NCBI RefSeq assembly: GCF_015352455.1
Contig: NZ_JADKPN010000001.1
Coordinates: 310,001 to 374,000 of the forward strand
From: Nocardioides islandensis
Lineage (GTDB): Bacteria; Actinomycetota; Actinomycetes; Propionibacteriales; Nocardioidaceae
Direction of reading: 5' to 3'
DNA: 64,000 nt
Shown: piece after piece, positions 18,877 through 26,715 of the stretch
How positions within the stretch are numbered: position 1 is the stretch's first letter
Layout: each line of letters opens with the position of its first letter
The notes under the pieces: generated by a model
Seen by the model: the letters and a program-made list of their open reading frames with translations, nothing else
What the model was told of the DNA's origin: nothing
The model's database searches: none
Translations under genes and position numbers: made by a program

Positions 18877-20106
18877 TCAGGCCGCCTTCAGGCGGCGCAC
18901 CTCTCGCGTGAGCGACGCCTGGATGAGGCGGCGTTCGCGCGGGGTACCTGTCACCATCTTGTACAGCTTTCCGAGCTGGGAAGGAAGGTTCTTGCGGGTG
19001 GTGGCCTCGAGCCAGCCGTTCGGCAGGGACAGGCGCACCACCTTGTGCCAAGCAGAGTAGACCTGCTGCGGCAGCGGACGAGCGCAGTAGCTCAGGCCGT
19101 ACTTCTCGAACAGCGCCTCCACCTTCGGCGCGATCTCCTTGTAACGGTTCGACGGGAGGTCCGGGAAGAGGTGGTGCTCGATCTGGTGGGACAGGTTGCC
19201 GGACATCAGGTGCATCAGCGGCGAGCCGGAGATGTTGGCCGAGCCGAGCATCTGGCGCAGGTACCACTCGCCGTGCGTCTCACCCTCGATCGACTTCCGC
19301 TCGAAGGTCTCGACGCCCTCGGGGAAGTGGCCGCACATGATGACCGAGTGCGCCCAGACGTTGCGCACGATGTTCGCGGTGAAGTTCGCGGCGAGGGTGT
19401 GCAGCGCCGAGGGGCCGGACAGGATCGGGTGGACGACGTAGTCCTTGGTCATCTGCCGGCGGATCTTGTTGACGACCTTCTTGGCCTGCTTGCGGAACTC
19501 GGGGTCCTTCGTCTTCTTGGACGCCAGCGCGCCACGCAGCTCCAGGTCGTAGGCCGCGATGCCGTACTCGAAGAACAGCGCGTTCAGGAAGTTCCACACG
19601 GGCTGGATGATGTAGAAGGGCTGCCAGGGCTGGTCCTCGTCGACGCGCATGATGCCGTAGCCGAGGTCGTTGTCCTTGCCGACGACGTTGGTGAAGTTGT
19701 GGTGCAGCTCGTTGTGGCTGACCTTCCACTGCTCGGCCGGCGTGGCGTGGTCCCACTCCCAGGTCGTCGAGTGGATCTTCGGGTCGCGCATCCAGTCCCA
19801 CTGGCCGTGGAGGATGTTGTGGCCGATCTCCATGTTGTCGAGGATCTTGGCCACCGACAGGCCGGCGGTGCCGACGAGCCACGCGGGCGGGAAGATCGAG
19901 AACAGCAGCACGGCGCGGCTGCCGAGCTCCAGGCTGCGCTGGGTCTTGATGACCTTGCGGATGTACGCCGCGTCGCTCGCGCCGCGGGTGTCGATCACGC
20001 TCTGCCGGATCGCGTCGAGCTCGATGCCGAGCATCTCGACGTCCTCGGGGGTGAGGTGCGCGATCTGGCTGTCGCCGGTCTGCTTCTTCTTCTGGATGAC
20101 GGTCAC
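18877..20106 (-). CDS. Membrane fatty acid desaturase, DesA3-like
   Basis: A 409-residue integral membrane di-iron desaturase. The three histidine boxes are clear: G-H-N-I-L-H-G near residue 94, H-N-E-L-H-H near 130 and H-Q-I-E-H-H-L near 320. Hydrophobic segments surround residues 65-90 and the middle region. The closest known system is mycobacterial DesA3 with its reductase Rv3230c, which makes oleoyl-CoA from stearoyl-CoA. The gene follows the reductase by 40 bp on the same strand, so they form an operon, and a divergent PucR regulator lies upstream. Confidence 0.88.
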   Translation of the reverse strand: MTVIQKKKQTGDSQIAHLTPEDVEMLGIELDAIRQSVIDTRGASDAAYIRKVIKTQRSLELGSRAVLLFSIFPPAWLVGTAGLSVAKILDNMEIGHNILHGQWDWMRDPKIHSTTWEWDHATPAEQWKVSHNELHHNFTNVVGKDNDLGYGIMRVDEDQPWQPFYIIQPVWNFLNALFFEYGIAAYDLELRGALASKKTKDPEFRKQAKKVVNKIRRQMTKDYVVHPILSGPSALHTLAANFTANIVRNVWAHSVIMCGHFPEGVETFERKSIEGETHGEWYLRQMLGSANISGSPLMHLMSGNLSHQIEHHLFPDLPSNRYKEIAPKVEALFEKYGLSYCARPLPQQVYSAWHKVVRLSLPNGWLEATTRKNLPSQLGKLYKMVTGTPRERRLIQASLTREVRRLKAA

Positions 20107-20146
20107 AGGAGTTCCCTTCTCTCAGGGGTCTGTCGGTGGAACGTGG

Positions 20147-21295
20147 TCAGTGGTCGAGGTGGCAGTCGCCGGCTGCCGCGTTGATGCAGGTCTGCACCTT
20201 GATGGCCGGGCCCTCGCCCGGTACGGCGGTGGTGACGGCGCCCGTGCGCAGGTCGCGCACGCTGCCTTCCTTGAGCGGCAGGACGCAGCCGTAGCAGATG
20301 CCCATCCGGCACCCGCTCGGCATCAGCACACCGGCCGCCTCGGCCGCGTCGAGGATCGGTGAGTCACCGGGCGCCTCGACGACGACGTCGTTGGTCTCGA
20401 AGCGGACGGTGCCGCCCTCGCCGGGGTCGGCGATGCGCGTGGTGCGGAACTGCTCGGTGAACAGCTTCAGCCCGGCCCGCTCGTGGTGGGCGGCCAGGGC
20501 GTCCAGCAGGCCCGAGGGGCCGCAGCCGAACGTCGTGCGCGCACCGAGGTCGGGCACGAGCTCGGTGAGCCGGTCGAGGTCGAGCAACCCGTGCTCGTCG
20601 TCGTACCGGGCCACGAGCCGGATCGCGCCCGCGTCGTGCAGGGCCTGGAGGTCGCGGCGGAAGATCGAGTCGGGCCGGCTGGGCGCCACGTGCAGCACGA
20701 CGATGTCGTAGTCGGCGCTGCGCTTGAGGCGGAGGACGCCCGAGTCGGTGCTGGGGAAGAGGTTGCGGAGCATGCCGATGACCGGCGTGATGCCGGACCC
20801 GGCGGTCACGAAGAGGAGCTTGCCGCCGCCCTCGGGGAGGACGAACTCGCCCTGCGCCTGCTCGAGGTGGACGAGCGTCCCGGGCGTGCAGTCGTGCACG
20901 ACGTGGTGGCTGACCAGCCCGTCCGGGACGGCCTTGACGGTGATCGAGATGAGGCCGTCGGGGCGCGGGCCGTGGGTCAGGGAGTAGGCGCGCCACTGGC
21001 GGACGCCGTTGACGTCGATGCCGAGTCGGAGGTACTGGCCGGGCACGTGCCCGGCCCAGTCGGCGCCCGGCTTGATGAGGAGGGTCGCGGCGTCCTTGGT
21101 CTCCGGGTGGACCGAGACGACCCGGCCGCGGAGCTCGGCGCCCCGGCGCAGCGGGGCGAACAGGTCCAGGAAGTCGGCGGGCACGAGCGGGCTGCTGGCC
21201 GCGTGCGCGACGCGCGAGATGTGGCCGCCCAGACGAGTGGACAGTCGGCCACGGGGGGCCGGTCCAGGGGTCGGTACAGCATCGGTGGGGGTCAC
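20147..21295 (-). CDS. Ferredoxin-NADPH reductase partner of the desaturase
   Basis: A 382-residue electron-transfer protein. An FAD-binding domain (R-A-Y-S-L-T, about residues 100-110) is followed by an NAD(P)-binding domain (T-A-G-S-G-I-T-P, about 175) and a C-terminal plant-type 2Fe-2S domain (C-R-M-G-I-C-Y-G-C, with a fourth Cys in Q-T-C-I-N). This matches Rv3230c, which passes electrons from NADPH to DesA3. The start is taken as GTG at 21295, giving V-T-P-T-D; the ribosome site is weak, so it may begin later. It is the first gene of the desaturase operon. Confidence 0.86.
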   Translation of the reverse strand: MTPTDAVPTPGPAPRGRLSTRLGGHISRVAHAASSPLVPADFLDLFAPLRRGAELRGRVVSVHPETKDAATLLIKPGADWAGHVPGQYLRLGIDVNGVRQWRAYSLTHGPRPDGLISITVKAVPDGLVSHHVVHDCTPGTLVHLEQAQGEFVLPEGGGKLLFVTAGSGITPVIGMLRNLFPSTDSGVLRLKRSADYDIVVLHVAPSRPDSIFRRDLQALHDAGAIRLVARYDDEHGLLDLDRLTELVPDLGARTTFGCGPSGLLDALAAHHERAGLKLFTEQFRTTRIADPGEGGTVRFETNDVVVEAPGDSPILDAAEAAGVLMPSGCRMGICYGCVLPLKEGSVRDLRTGAVTTAVPGEGPAIKVQTCINAAAGDCHLDH

Positions 21296-21337
21296 CTGAC
21301 CAGCATGCCCGAGTGATGTGACAAAATCCTGACCCTG

Positions 21338-21358
21338 TCGGGTGAATCGCTCGCCCGA
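21338..21358. promoter_or_regulatory. Palindrome between desaturase operon and PucR regulator
   Basis: TCGGGTGA (21338-21345) and TCGCCCGA (21351-21358) form an inverted repeat with one mismatch and a 5-bp spacer. It sits in the 86-bp gap between divergent starts, the expected place for an operator of the adjacent PucR-type protein. Confidence 0.5.
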
Positions 21359-21381
21359 ATTTGTGCGACGGGAACGAAAGC

Positions 21382-22551
21382 ATGGCCACACGCGGTCCAC
21401 GGCGTACCGCTGGTCACGGCGTCCTCCTGGACCCCGAGGTCATCGCGGAGATGCGCGCCCACCTGCCCGACGTCGCCGACCGCACCGTCGCGGCGATCAC
21501 CGAGGAGGTCCCGAGCTACCAGGACGCCCTCAGCGGCTCGATGGGCGAGATCATCCGGAACGCCGTGCAGCTGGCGCTGGGCGGGTTCCTCTCCCTGGCC
21601 GGCGGGCGACGTGGCGCGGACCCGGGCACGCCGGCCGCGCCGTCGGTCGAGGGCGCCTACCAGCTCGGGCGCGGCGAGGCGCGCAACGGCCGCACGACCG
21701 ACGCCCTCCTGTCGGCGTACCGCATCGGCGCCCGGGTCGCGTGGCGCGAGATGTCGGCGACCGCGGTGCGGTCGGGGATCCCGGCGGACCGGCTGGCCGG
21801 GTTCGCGGAGCTGGTGTTCGCCTACATCGACGAGCTGTCGGCGGCCAGCGTCGCCGGGCACACCGACGAGCTGGCCACGAGCGGGCGGGTGCGCGAGCGG
21901 CTGCTCGAGCGGCTGGCCAAGGACCTGCTCGACGGCGCGTCGACCGACGAGGTCGTCGAGGCCGCGGCCCGCGCGGAGTGGCCGGAGCCCAAGACGCTGA
22001 CGGCCGTGATCGTCCCGGAGGCCCAGGCGCGGCGGGTACGGGGGTCGCTGCCCGGCGTCGTGCTCCAGGCCGTGGACCGCAGCGACATCCCGGACCGCGC
22101 CCTCCTCCTGGTGCCCGACGCCCACGGCCGCGAACGGGCGGGCCTGCTGGCGGCGCTGGGCCGGGGTTGCATCGCCGGCCCGCCGCGGCCGTGGCTGCAG
22201 GTCCGCGCGTCGTACGACCGTGCCCTGCGCGCCCACGAGAGCGGCCTCACCGGCGACACCGAGCTGCACCTGACCCAGCTCGTGCTCACCGCCGACCCCG
22301 AGGCCCTGGCCGACCTGCGGGCCCGGGCCCTGGCACCCCTCGCCGACCTGCGGCCCGCGGTCGCCGAGAAGCTCACCGACACGCTGAGGTCCTGGCTCTT
22401 CCACCACGGCCGCCGGGAGGACGTCGCCGCCGAGCTGTTCGTCCACCCGCAGACGGTCAGGTACCGGATGAACCAGCTCCGCGACCTGTACGGCGACCGT
22501 CTCGACGACCCCGAGACCGTCCTGGAGCTGACGATCGCGCTGTCGGCGTGA
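21382..22551 (+). CDS. PucR-type helix-turn-helix regulator
   Basis: A 389-residue cytoplasmic regulator. The N-terminal two thirds is a helical ligand-sensing region like that of actinobacterial CdaR/PucR relatives. The C-terminal 60 residues carry the PucR HTH_30 domain, with R-R-E-D-V-A-A-E-L-F-V-H-P-Q-T-V-R-Y-R near residue 355. The start at 21382 has a GGAACGAAAG site; an upstream TTG at 21361 is possible. It is divergent from the desaturase operon with a palindrome in between, so it probably adjusts membrane lipid desaturation (inference). Confidence 0.82.
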   Translation: MATRGPRRTAGHGVLLDPEVIAEMRAHLPDVADRTVAAITEEVPSYQDALSGSMGEIIRNAVQLALGGFLSLAGGRRGADPGTPAAPSVEGAYQLGRGEARNGRTTDALLSAYRIGARVAWREMSATAVRSGIPADRLAGFAELVFAYIDELSAASVAGHTDELATSGRVRERLLERLAKDLLDGASTDEVVEAAARAEWPEPKTLTAVIVPEAQARRVRGSLPGVVLQAVDRSDIPDRALLLVPDAHGRERAGLLAALGRGCIAGPPRPWLQVRASYDRALRAHESGLTGDTELHLTQLVLTADPEALADLRARALAPLADLRPAVAEKLTDTLRSWLFHHGRREDVAAELFVHPQTVRYRMNQLRDLYGDRLDDPETVLELTIALSA

Positions 22552-22573
22552 ATGTGCTGGACTTCCACTCGAG

Positions 22574-24076
22574 CTAGCCCCCGAACAGCCCCTCGTCGCC
22601 GTGCACGAGCCGGCCGGCGACCCAGGTCGCGGCGACGGGCATGGCGCGCAGGCGGGCGGCCTGGTCGGCCGTCGTACCCGAGTCGTCGAGCGGGTCGGCG
22701 TCCAGCAGCACCAGGTCGCCCCGCGCGCCGGCGTGCACCGAACCCTGCCCGTCGACGGAGGCGGCCAGCGCCTCGCGGGGCGTGACCGCCTGCTCGCCGT
22801 GCCACGCCGGGCGGTCGTCGGCGGAGCGGTGCACGGCCGCGGCGATGGCCAGCCAGGGGTCGAGCGGGGAGACCGGGGCGTCGGAGCCGAAGGCGAGCGG
22901 CACGCCGTCGTCGAGCATCCACCGCAGCGGGAAGCAGCGGTCGGTGCGGTCGGGCCAGATCAGCTCGCTGACGTCGCGGTCGTCGAGCAGGTGCGCGGGC
23001 TGGACGCTGGCGCGGACGCCGAGCCGGCCCATGCGGGTCACGTCCTCGCGGGTCATCAGCTGAGCGTGCTCCATCGAGCCGCGGGCGCCCGTCTCCTCGT
23101 ACGCCGCCAGCACGTCGTGGCAGGCCGCGTCGCCGATCGCGTGGATCGCGGTCTCCAGGCCGTGCTCGGTGGCGCGGCTCATCAGCTCCCGCAGCTCGGC
23201 CGGCGACTGGTTGGGAGCACCGGAGCCGGACCCGTCGGCGTACGGGTGCTCGCACCACGCCGACCGCGTGTTCAGCGAGCCGTCGCTGATCACCTTGAGC
23301 GGCCCCATCACCAGCAGGTCCTGGCCCTCGACGAGCGGGTCGCCCGAGCGCAGGCCGGCGTCGATGACCTCGTCGAGGTGCATCGGGTACGTCGCCCGTC
23401 GGACCCGGACCAGGTCGACGCCGGCCTCCCAGCGAGGTACCCAGGCACCGACCTTCTCGCCGTACTCCAGGTCGACGACGCCGGTGATGCCCAGGGCGGT
23501 CGCGGCTTGCAGGGTGCGCAGGTACGCCTCGTCCGAGCTCTCGTCCCCGGCGATCTCGGCGACGCGCGGGTAGACCGAGAACCACTCGGCCTCCGTCAGC
23601 ACGCCCTCGATCGGGGCCAGGCCGAGCTGCTCGAGCGCGACCGAGTTGAGCCAGCCGTGGTGGCTGTCGCCGCTGACGAGGACGACGGGTACGTCGGGGG
23701 CGACCGCGTCGAGCGCCGCCACCGTCGGCTGGGTGGGCCAGGTGACGGGGCGGTGGCCGTACCCGACCACGGGCTCGCCCGGCGCCGCGGCCAGCCGGCC
23801 GCGCACCCGGGAGAGGACCTCGTCGGCCGAGCGGGTGCCGATCGTGTCGAGCCGGCCGGACGTGGCGGTCCACATCTTCAGGTGGGTGTGGTGGTCCCAC
23901 AGCCCCGGGATGAGCCAGCGCTCCTCGGCGTCGACCTCGGGGATGCCCGGCGGCCGCGGCAGGTCGTGGTCGATGTCGCGGATGCGGCCGGCCTCGACCA
24001 GGACGTCCACCGGACCGGCCCACCCCGGTCCGCCGTCCAGCTCGACGATGCGGGCGCGACGGAGGAGGAAGTCCAT
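22574..24076 (-). CDS. Amidohydrolase family protein, YtcJ-like
   Basis: A 500-residue metal-dependent hydrolase of the amidohydrolase_3 group. Metal ligands lie in D-H-H-T-H-L near residue 61, the K-V-I-S-D-G-S-L segment near 263, H-A-I-G-D-A near 315, E-H-A-Q-L near 340 and G-S-D-A-P-V near 400. No signal peptide is seen, so it is cytoplasmic. Substrates in this group are unknown or varied amides. A PPOX-type gene lies 9 bp downstream on the same strand beyond its start, so the two are probably cotranscribed. Confidence 0.86.
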   Translation of the reverse strand: MDFLLRRARIVELDGGPGWAGPVDVLVEAGRIRDIDHDLPRPPGIPEVDAEERWLIPGLWDHHTHLKMWTATSGRLDTIGTRSADEVLSRVRGRLAAAPGEPVVGYGHRPVTWPTQPTVAALDAVAPDVPVVLVSGDSHHGWLNSVALEQLGLAPIEGVLTEAEWFSVYPRVAEIAGDESSDEAYLRTLQAATALGITGVVDLEYGEKVGAWVPRWEAGVDLVRVRRATYPMHLDEVIDAGLRSGDPLVEGQDLLVMGPLKVISDGSLNTRSAWCEHPYADGSGSGAPNQSPAELRELMSRATEHGLETAIHAIGDAACHDVLAAYEETGARGSMEHAQLMTREDVTRMGRLGVRASVQPAHLLDDRDVSELIWPDRTDRCFPLRWMLDDGVPLAFGSDAPVSPLDPWLAIAAAVHRSADDRPAWHGEQAVTPREALAASVDGQGSVHAGARGDLVLLDADPLDDSGTTADQAARLRAMPVAATWVAGRLVHGDEGLFGG

Positions 24077-24085
24077 GGCGAGACC

Positions 24086-24502
24086 TTAGGGCTCGGGCGA
24101 GGCCCAGGGCCCGATGCCACCGACCCTCTCCACGGCGTACCGGACGACGTACCCGGGGGAACGCGGAGCCGGGAACGTGACGTCCGGACCGACGTACGTG
24201 CGACCCAGGCGGTCGAGCACGTCCCACGCCTCGTCGCTGGGGGTGACGGTGGCGCGGGCCCGGACGGCGGCGTACGGCTGGAGGAACGCGCCCTCCTCGT
24301 GCGGCGCGAGGAACGACAGCACCACGCGCGGGTCACGCTCCATGTTGCGCACCTTCTGGTTGTGCGGCAGGTGTGCGGTGACCAGGTCGTCCCCGTCGAC
24401 GCCCACCCAGACCACGGTGACCTGCGGGCTGCCGTCGGGGTTGAGCGTCGTCAGGTGGCAGAGCGGGCCGGTGGCGACGAGGTCGCGGAGGGCGGGGTGC
24501 AC
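24086..24502 (-). CDS. PPOX-class flavin/F420-binding protein
   Basis: A 138-residue split-barrel protein of the pyridoxamine-phosphate-oxidase superfamily. It has the short actinobacterial form: C-H-L-T-T-L-N-P-D-G-S-P-Q near residue 15 and a K-V-R-N-M-E-R-D-P-R-V core near residue 50. These proteins reduce or bind substrates with coenzyme F420 or FMN. It precedes the amidohydrolase by 9 bp, suggesting one transcript. Which cofactor it uses cannot be told from the sequence. Confidence 0.83.
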   Translation of the reverse strand: MHPALRDLVATGPLCHLTTLNPDGSPQVTVVWVGVDGDDLVTAHLPHNQKVRNMERDPRVVLSFLAPHEEGAFLQPYAAVRARATVTPSDEAWDVLDRLGRTYVGPDVTFPAPRSPGYVVRYAVERVGGIGPWASPEP

Positions 24503-24609
24503 AAGGCGACCCTAGACGTCCGGCGTCGTCGTCCACAGCCTGCCGGGAGGGCCTTCCGCCGCGCTCTCTCCGGGGTGATCCTGGGGCCCTCTCATCTCGG
24601 GGAGGGACG

Positions 24610-24897
24610 ATGACGATCAACCTGGACGACGCGGCGTTCGACCGCGGACGCGCCGACATCCGCGAAGCCGCGCACCGGCTGCGCACGGCGCGGGACCGGG
24701 CCGACCGCCGCGTCACCGGGTTCGTGGGTGCCGGGTGGCGGGGCCTGGCCGCCGAGGCCTTCGTCGACGCCTTCGACGACTGGCGGCTGGCTGCCCGGCG
24801 GGTCGAGGACGGGCTGACCACGATGGCGGAGCTGATGGCCGCCACCCAGCACGACCTACACGCCCGCGACACGGCCGTGGCCGAGGACCTGCGGTGA
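24610..24897 (+). CDS. WXG100-family ESX secretion protein, first of pair
   Basis: A 95-residue all-helical protein with a central G-W-R-G-L-A-A-E-A-F turn (about residues 44-53), the W-x-G hairpin of ESX substrates. The start follows a GGGGAGGG ribosome site. Its GTGA overlap with the next gene marks a tight operon. Small WXG100 proteins pair as helical bundles and guide larger partners through type VII secretion. No canonical Y-x-x-x-D/E tail is visible, so the signal may come from the partner. Confidence 0.8.
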   Translation: MTINLDDAAFDRGRADIREAAHRLRTARDRADRRVTGFVGAGWRGLAAEAFVDAFDDWRLAARRVEDGLTTMAELMAATQHDLHARDTAVAEDLR

Positions 24898-25196
24898 GCG
24901 AGGACTTCGTCGTCGAGCTCGACGAGCTGGCCGACGTCGTCGGTGACCTCGAGGCGTGCGAGCGTCACCTGGCCCTGCTGGTCGAGGACCTCGACCGCCA
25001 GGTGGCGGCCCTGCACGGCACTTGGCGCGGGCTCGCGGCGGACGCACAGCGCCTGGCGCACCTCGACTGGTCGGAGGGCATGACCGCGATGCGCGGCTCT
25101 CTCGGCGAGCTGCGCGCCGCGGCACGGCTCGCACACGAGGAGTACGCCGGCGCCGCGGCCACCAACGTCGCGATGTGGCGGGAGGTCGCTCCGTGA
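24894..25196 (+). CDS. WXG100-family ESX secretion protein, second of pair
   Basis: A 100-residue helical protein with a central G-T-W-R-G-L-A-A-D-A turn (about residues 42-51). It starts at a GTG overlapping the stop of the first WXG100 gene and ends overlapping the GTG of the toxin gene, so all three are translationally coupled. A Y-A-G-A-A segment near the C-terminus is a weak candidate for the secretion motif. It likely forms a heterodimer with its neighbour or the toxin N-terminus. Confidence 0.8.
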   Translation: MSEDFVVELDELADVVGDLEACERHLALLVEDLDRQVAALHGTWRGLAADAQRLAHLDWSEGMTAMRGSLGELRAAARLAHEEYAGAAATNVAMWREVAP

Positions 25197-26449
25197 GGGT
25201 TGCGGTGGACGCGCACGGCTACGGCGGCGCGGCCTCGGCGTTGCTGGGCGGCAACGAGCTGGCGGCGCAGCACTACGGCACGCTGACCCAGAAGCTGGTG
25301 GGCTGCGCCGGGATGGCCGGCGACGACGTCACGTCGCAGGAGTTCGCCCGGCAGTACGACGCCGCGGCGCAGGAGGCCGTCGACGGGCTCGACGACCTGG
25401 TCGACGCGTTCGGGTCGCTCGCCTCGCTGGTCCGGCGTTCGCACGCCCACCACCGGCGGGCGAACGCCGCGGCGGCGTACGGCCATCCCGCCGCCGACCC
25501 CGACGACCCCGGCTTCGAGCCCGGCACGGTCGACGTCGGCTCGGTACGGCTGCCGACGGCACTGGGCGCCAACGACGCCGACCTGCCTCAGTTCTGGGAG
25601 CAGGTCCTCGACCACCTCGAGGGCTACGCCTGGCCGAACGCCGACACCGGCCGCCTCCGCGACGCGGCCACCTCCTGGTGGTCGGCCGCCGACGACGTGG
25701 AGCGGCTGGTGTCGGGCTGCGACTCCGCCGTCGCCCGGCTCGAGACCCAGCAGTCGCCGGAGATCCCGCTGGCGACACGGGCGGTCGGGGACCTGCGCGA
25801 CGTCGTGGTCGGCCTGGCCGTCGAGCTGCGCGGGGTCGGCGACTCGTGCGAGGAGTACGCCGCGGTCGTCGAGGAGCACCGCGCGATCGTCCGCGGCATC
25901 CTCACCGAGATGGCCGTCGAGGCCGGCCTGACGGTCGTGGCCGGCGCGGTCGTCGGCTTCGTCACCTTCGGCGGCGGCGCGGCCGCCGGCGCGGCGCTCG
26001 CCGGCTGGCGGATCGCCTCGGCCGCGAAGAAGGTGCTCACCACCCTCCGCGCCCTGCACGAGCTCGCCCGCGCTCGTGCCGTCGCCCGGCTGACGAGCGT
26101 CGTCGAGCGGATCGGTCCGCTGCGGTCGGTGCTCGCCCGGTTGAAGCGGGCGAGGCGCCTGCGGGCGGACGCCAGCAGGCTCATGTGCCGCACTGATCTC
26201 AACGATGCTCAGCTGGCCAACTTGTCCCGCTACACCAAGAAGCTGCCCGCGGGCGCCGAGTCCACGGTCATCACACGCGGTTCCGACGGCGCGATCCACC
26301 TCAGCACCAAGGTGCCGGGCCGGGTTCCGGGCTCGTACGCGATCTACGAGAAGGTGGTGGACGCGAGCGGAAGAACCATCGCCTACACCAAGACCAAGGT
26401 CGCGCCCGATGGAAGCGTCCTCCACATCAAGCACAAGTTGGTTCCATGA
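25193..26449 (+). CDS. ESX-associated polymorphic toxin with C-terminal toxin tip
   Basis: A 418-residue protein starting at GTG. Residues about 1-230 are long helices of the LXG/WXG-like type used for ESX targeting. A glycine-alanine hydrophobic stretch (about 244-272) may cross a membrane, then a basic helical linker leads to an 89-residue tip starting near residue 330. The tip is rich in Lys, Tyr, Ser and Thr, contains R-V-P-G-S-Y-A-I-Y-E-K and ends I-K-H-K-L-V-P. That fits a small nuclease-like toxin, though I cannot name the family. The tip DNA is visibly less GC-rich than the rest, a sign of tip exchange. The next gene is the probable immunity protein. Confidence 0.72.
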   Translation: MRVAVDAHGYGGAASALLGGNELAAQHYGTLTQKLVGCAGMAGDDVTSQEFARQYDAAAQEAVDGLDDLVDAFGSLASLVRRSHAHHRRANAAAAYGHPAADPDDPGFEPGTVDVGSVRLPTALGANDADLPQFWEQVLDHLEGYAWPNADTGRLRDAATSWWSAADDVERLVSGCDSAVARLETQQSPEIPLATRAVGDLRDVVVGLAVELRGVGDSCEEYAAVVEEHRAIVRGILTEMAVEAGLTVVAGAVVGFVTFGGGAAAGAALAGWRIASAAKKVLTTLRALHELARARAVARLTSVVERIGPLRSVLARLKRARRLRADASRLMCRTDLNDAQLANLSRYTKKLPAGAESTVITRGSDGAIHLSTKVPGRVPGSYAIYEKVVDASGRTIAYTKTKVAPDGSVLHIKHKLVP

Positions 26450-26697
26450 CCTCGAACCCAGAGCAACAGACGCTGACGACCGACGACCTCAGGAAGGCGC
26501 TCGACCGGTTCGACGAAGGCACGCTCGCCGAGGCGGACCTCGTCGCCTGGGCGGAAGAGGTCCACGGCCGCGAGGACATCGAGCTGGACCCGGGTGACCG
26601 CGACCTCCTGGCGGACGCGTTGTTCGAGCTGTCGACGCCCGAGCTCTTCGGCCCGATCACCGACATCGTCGGCGAGATCCGGCGCCGGCTGGGCTGA
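26446..26697 (+). CDS. Probable immunity protein for the ESX toxin
   Basis: An 83-residue acidic, helical protein, with an ATG that overlaps the toxin stop codon (ATGA). It has L-V-A-W-A-E-E-V-H-G-R-E-D-I-E near residue 35. Small acidic proteins in this position bind and neutralise a basic toxin tip. No signal peptide is seen, so it would act in the cytoplasm. Identity as immunity protein rests on position, charge and overlap, not on a recognised family. Confidence 0.65.
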   Translation: MTSNPEQQTLTTDDLRKALDRFDEGTLAEADLVAWAEEVHGREDIELDPGDRDLLADALFELSTPELFGPITDIVGEIRRRLG

Positions 26698-26715
26698 CTC
26701 TCCGACGGCCGACGA

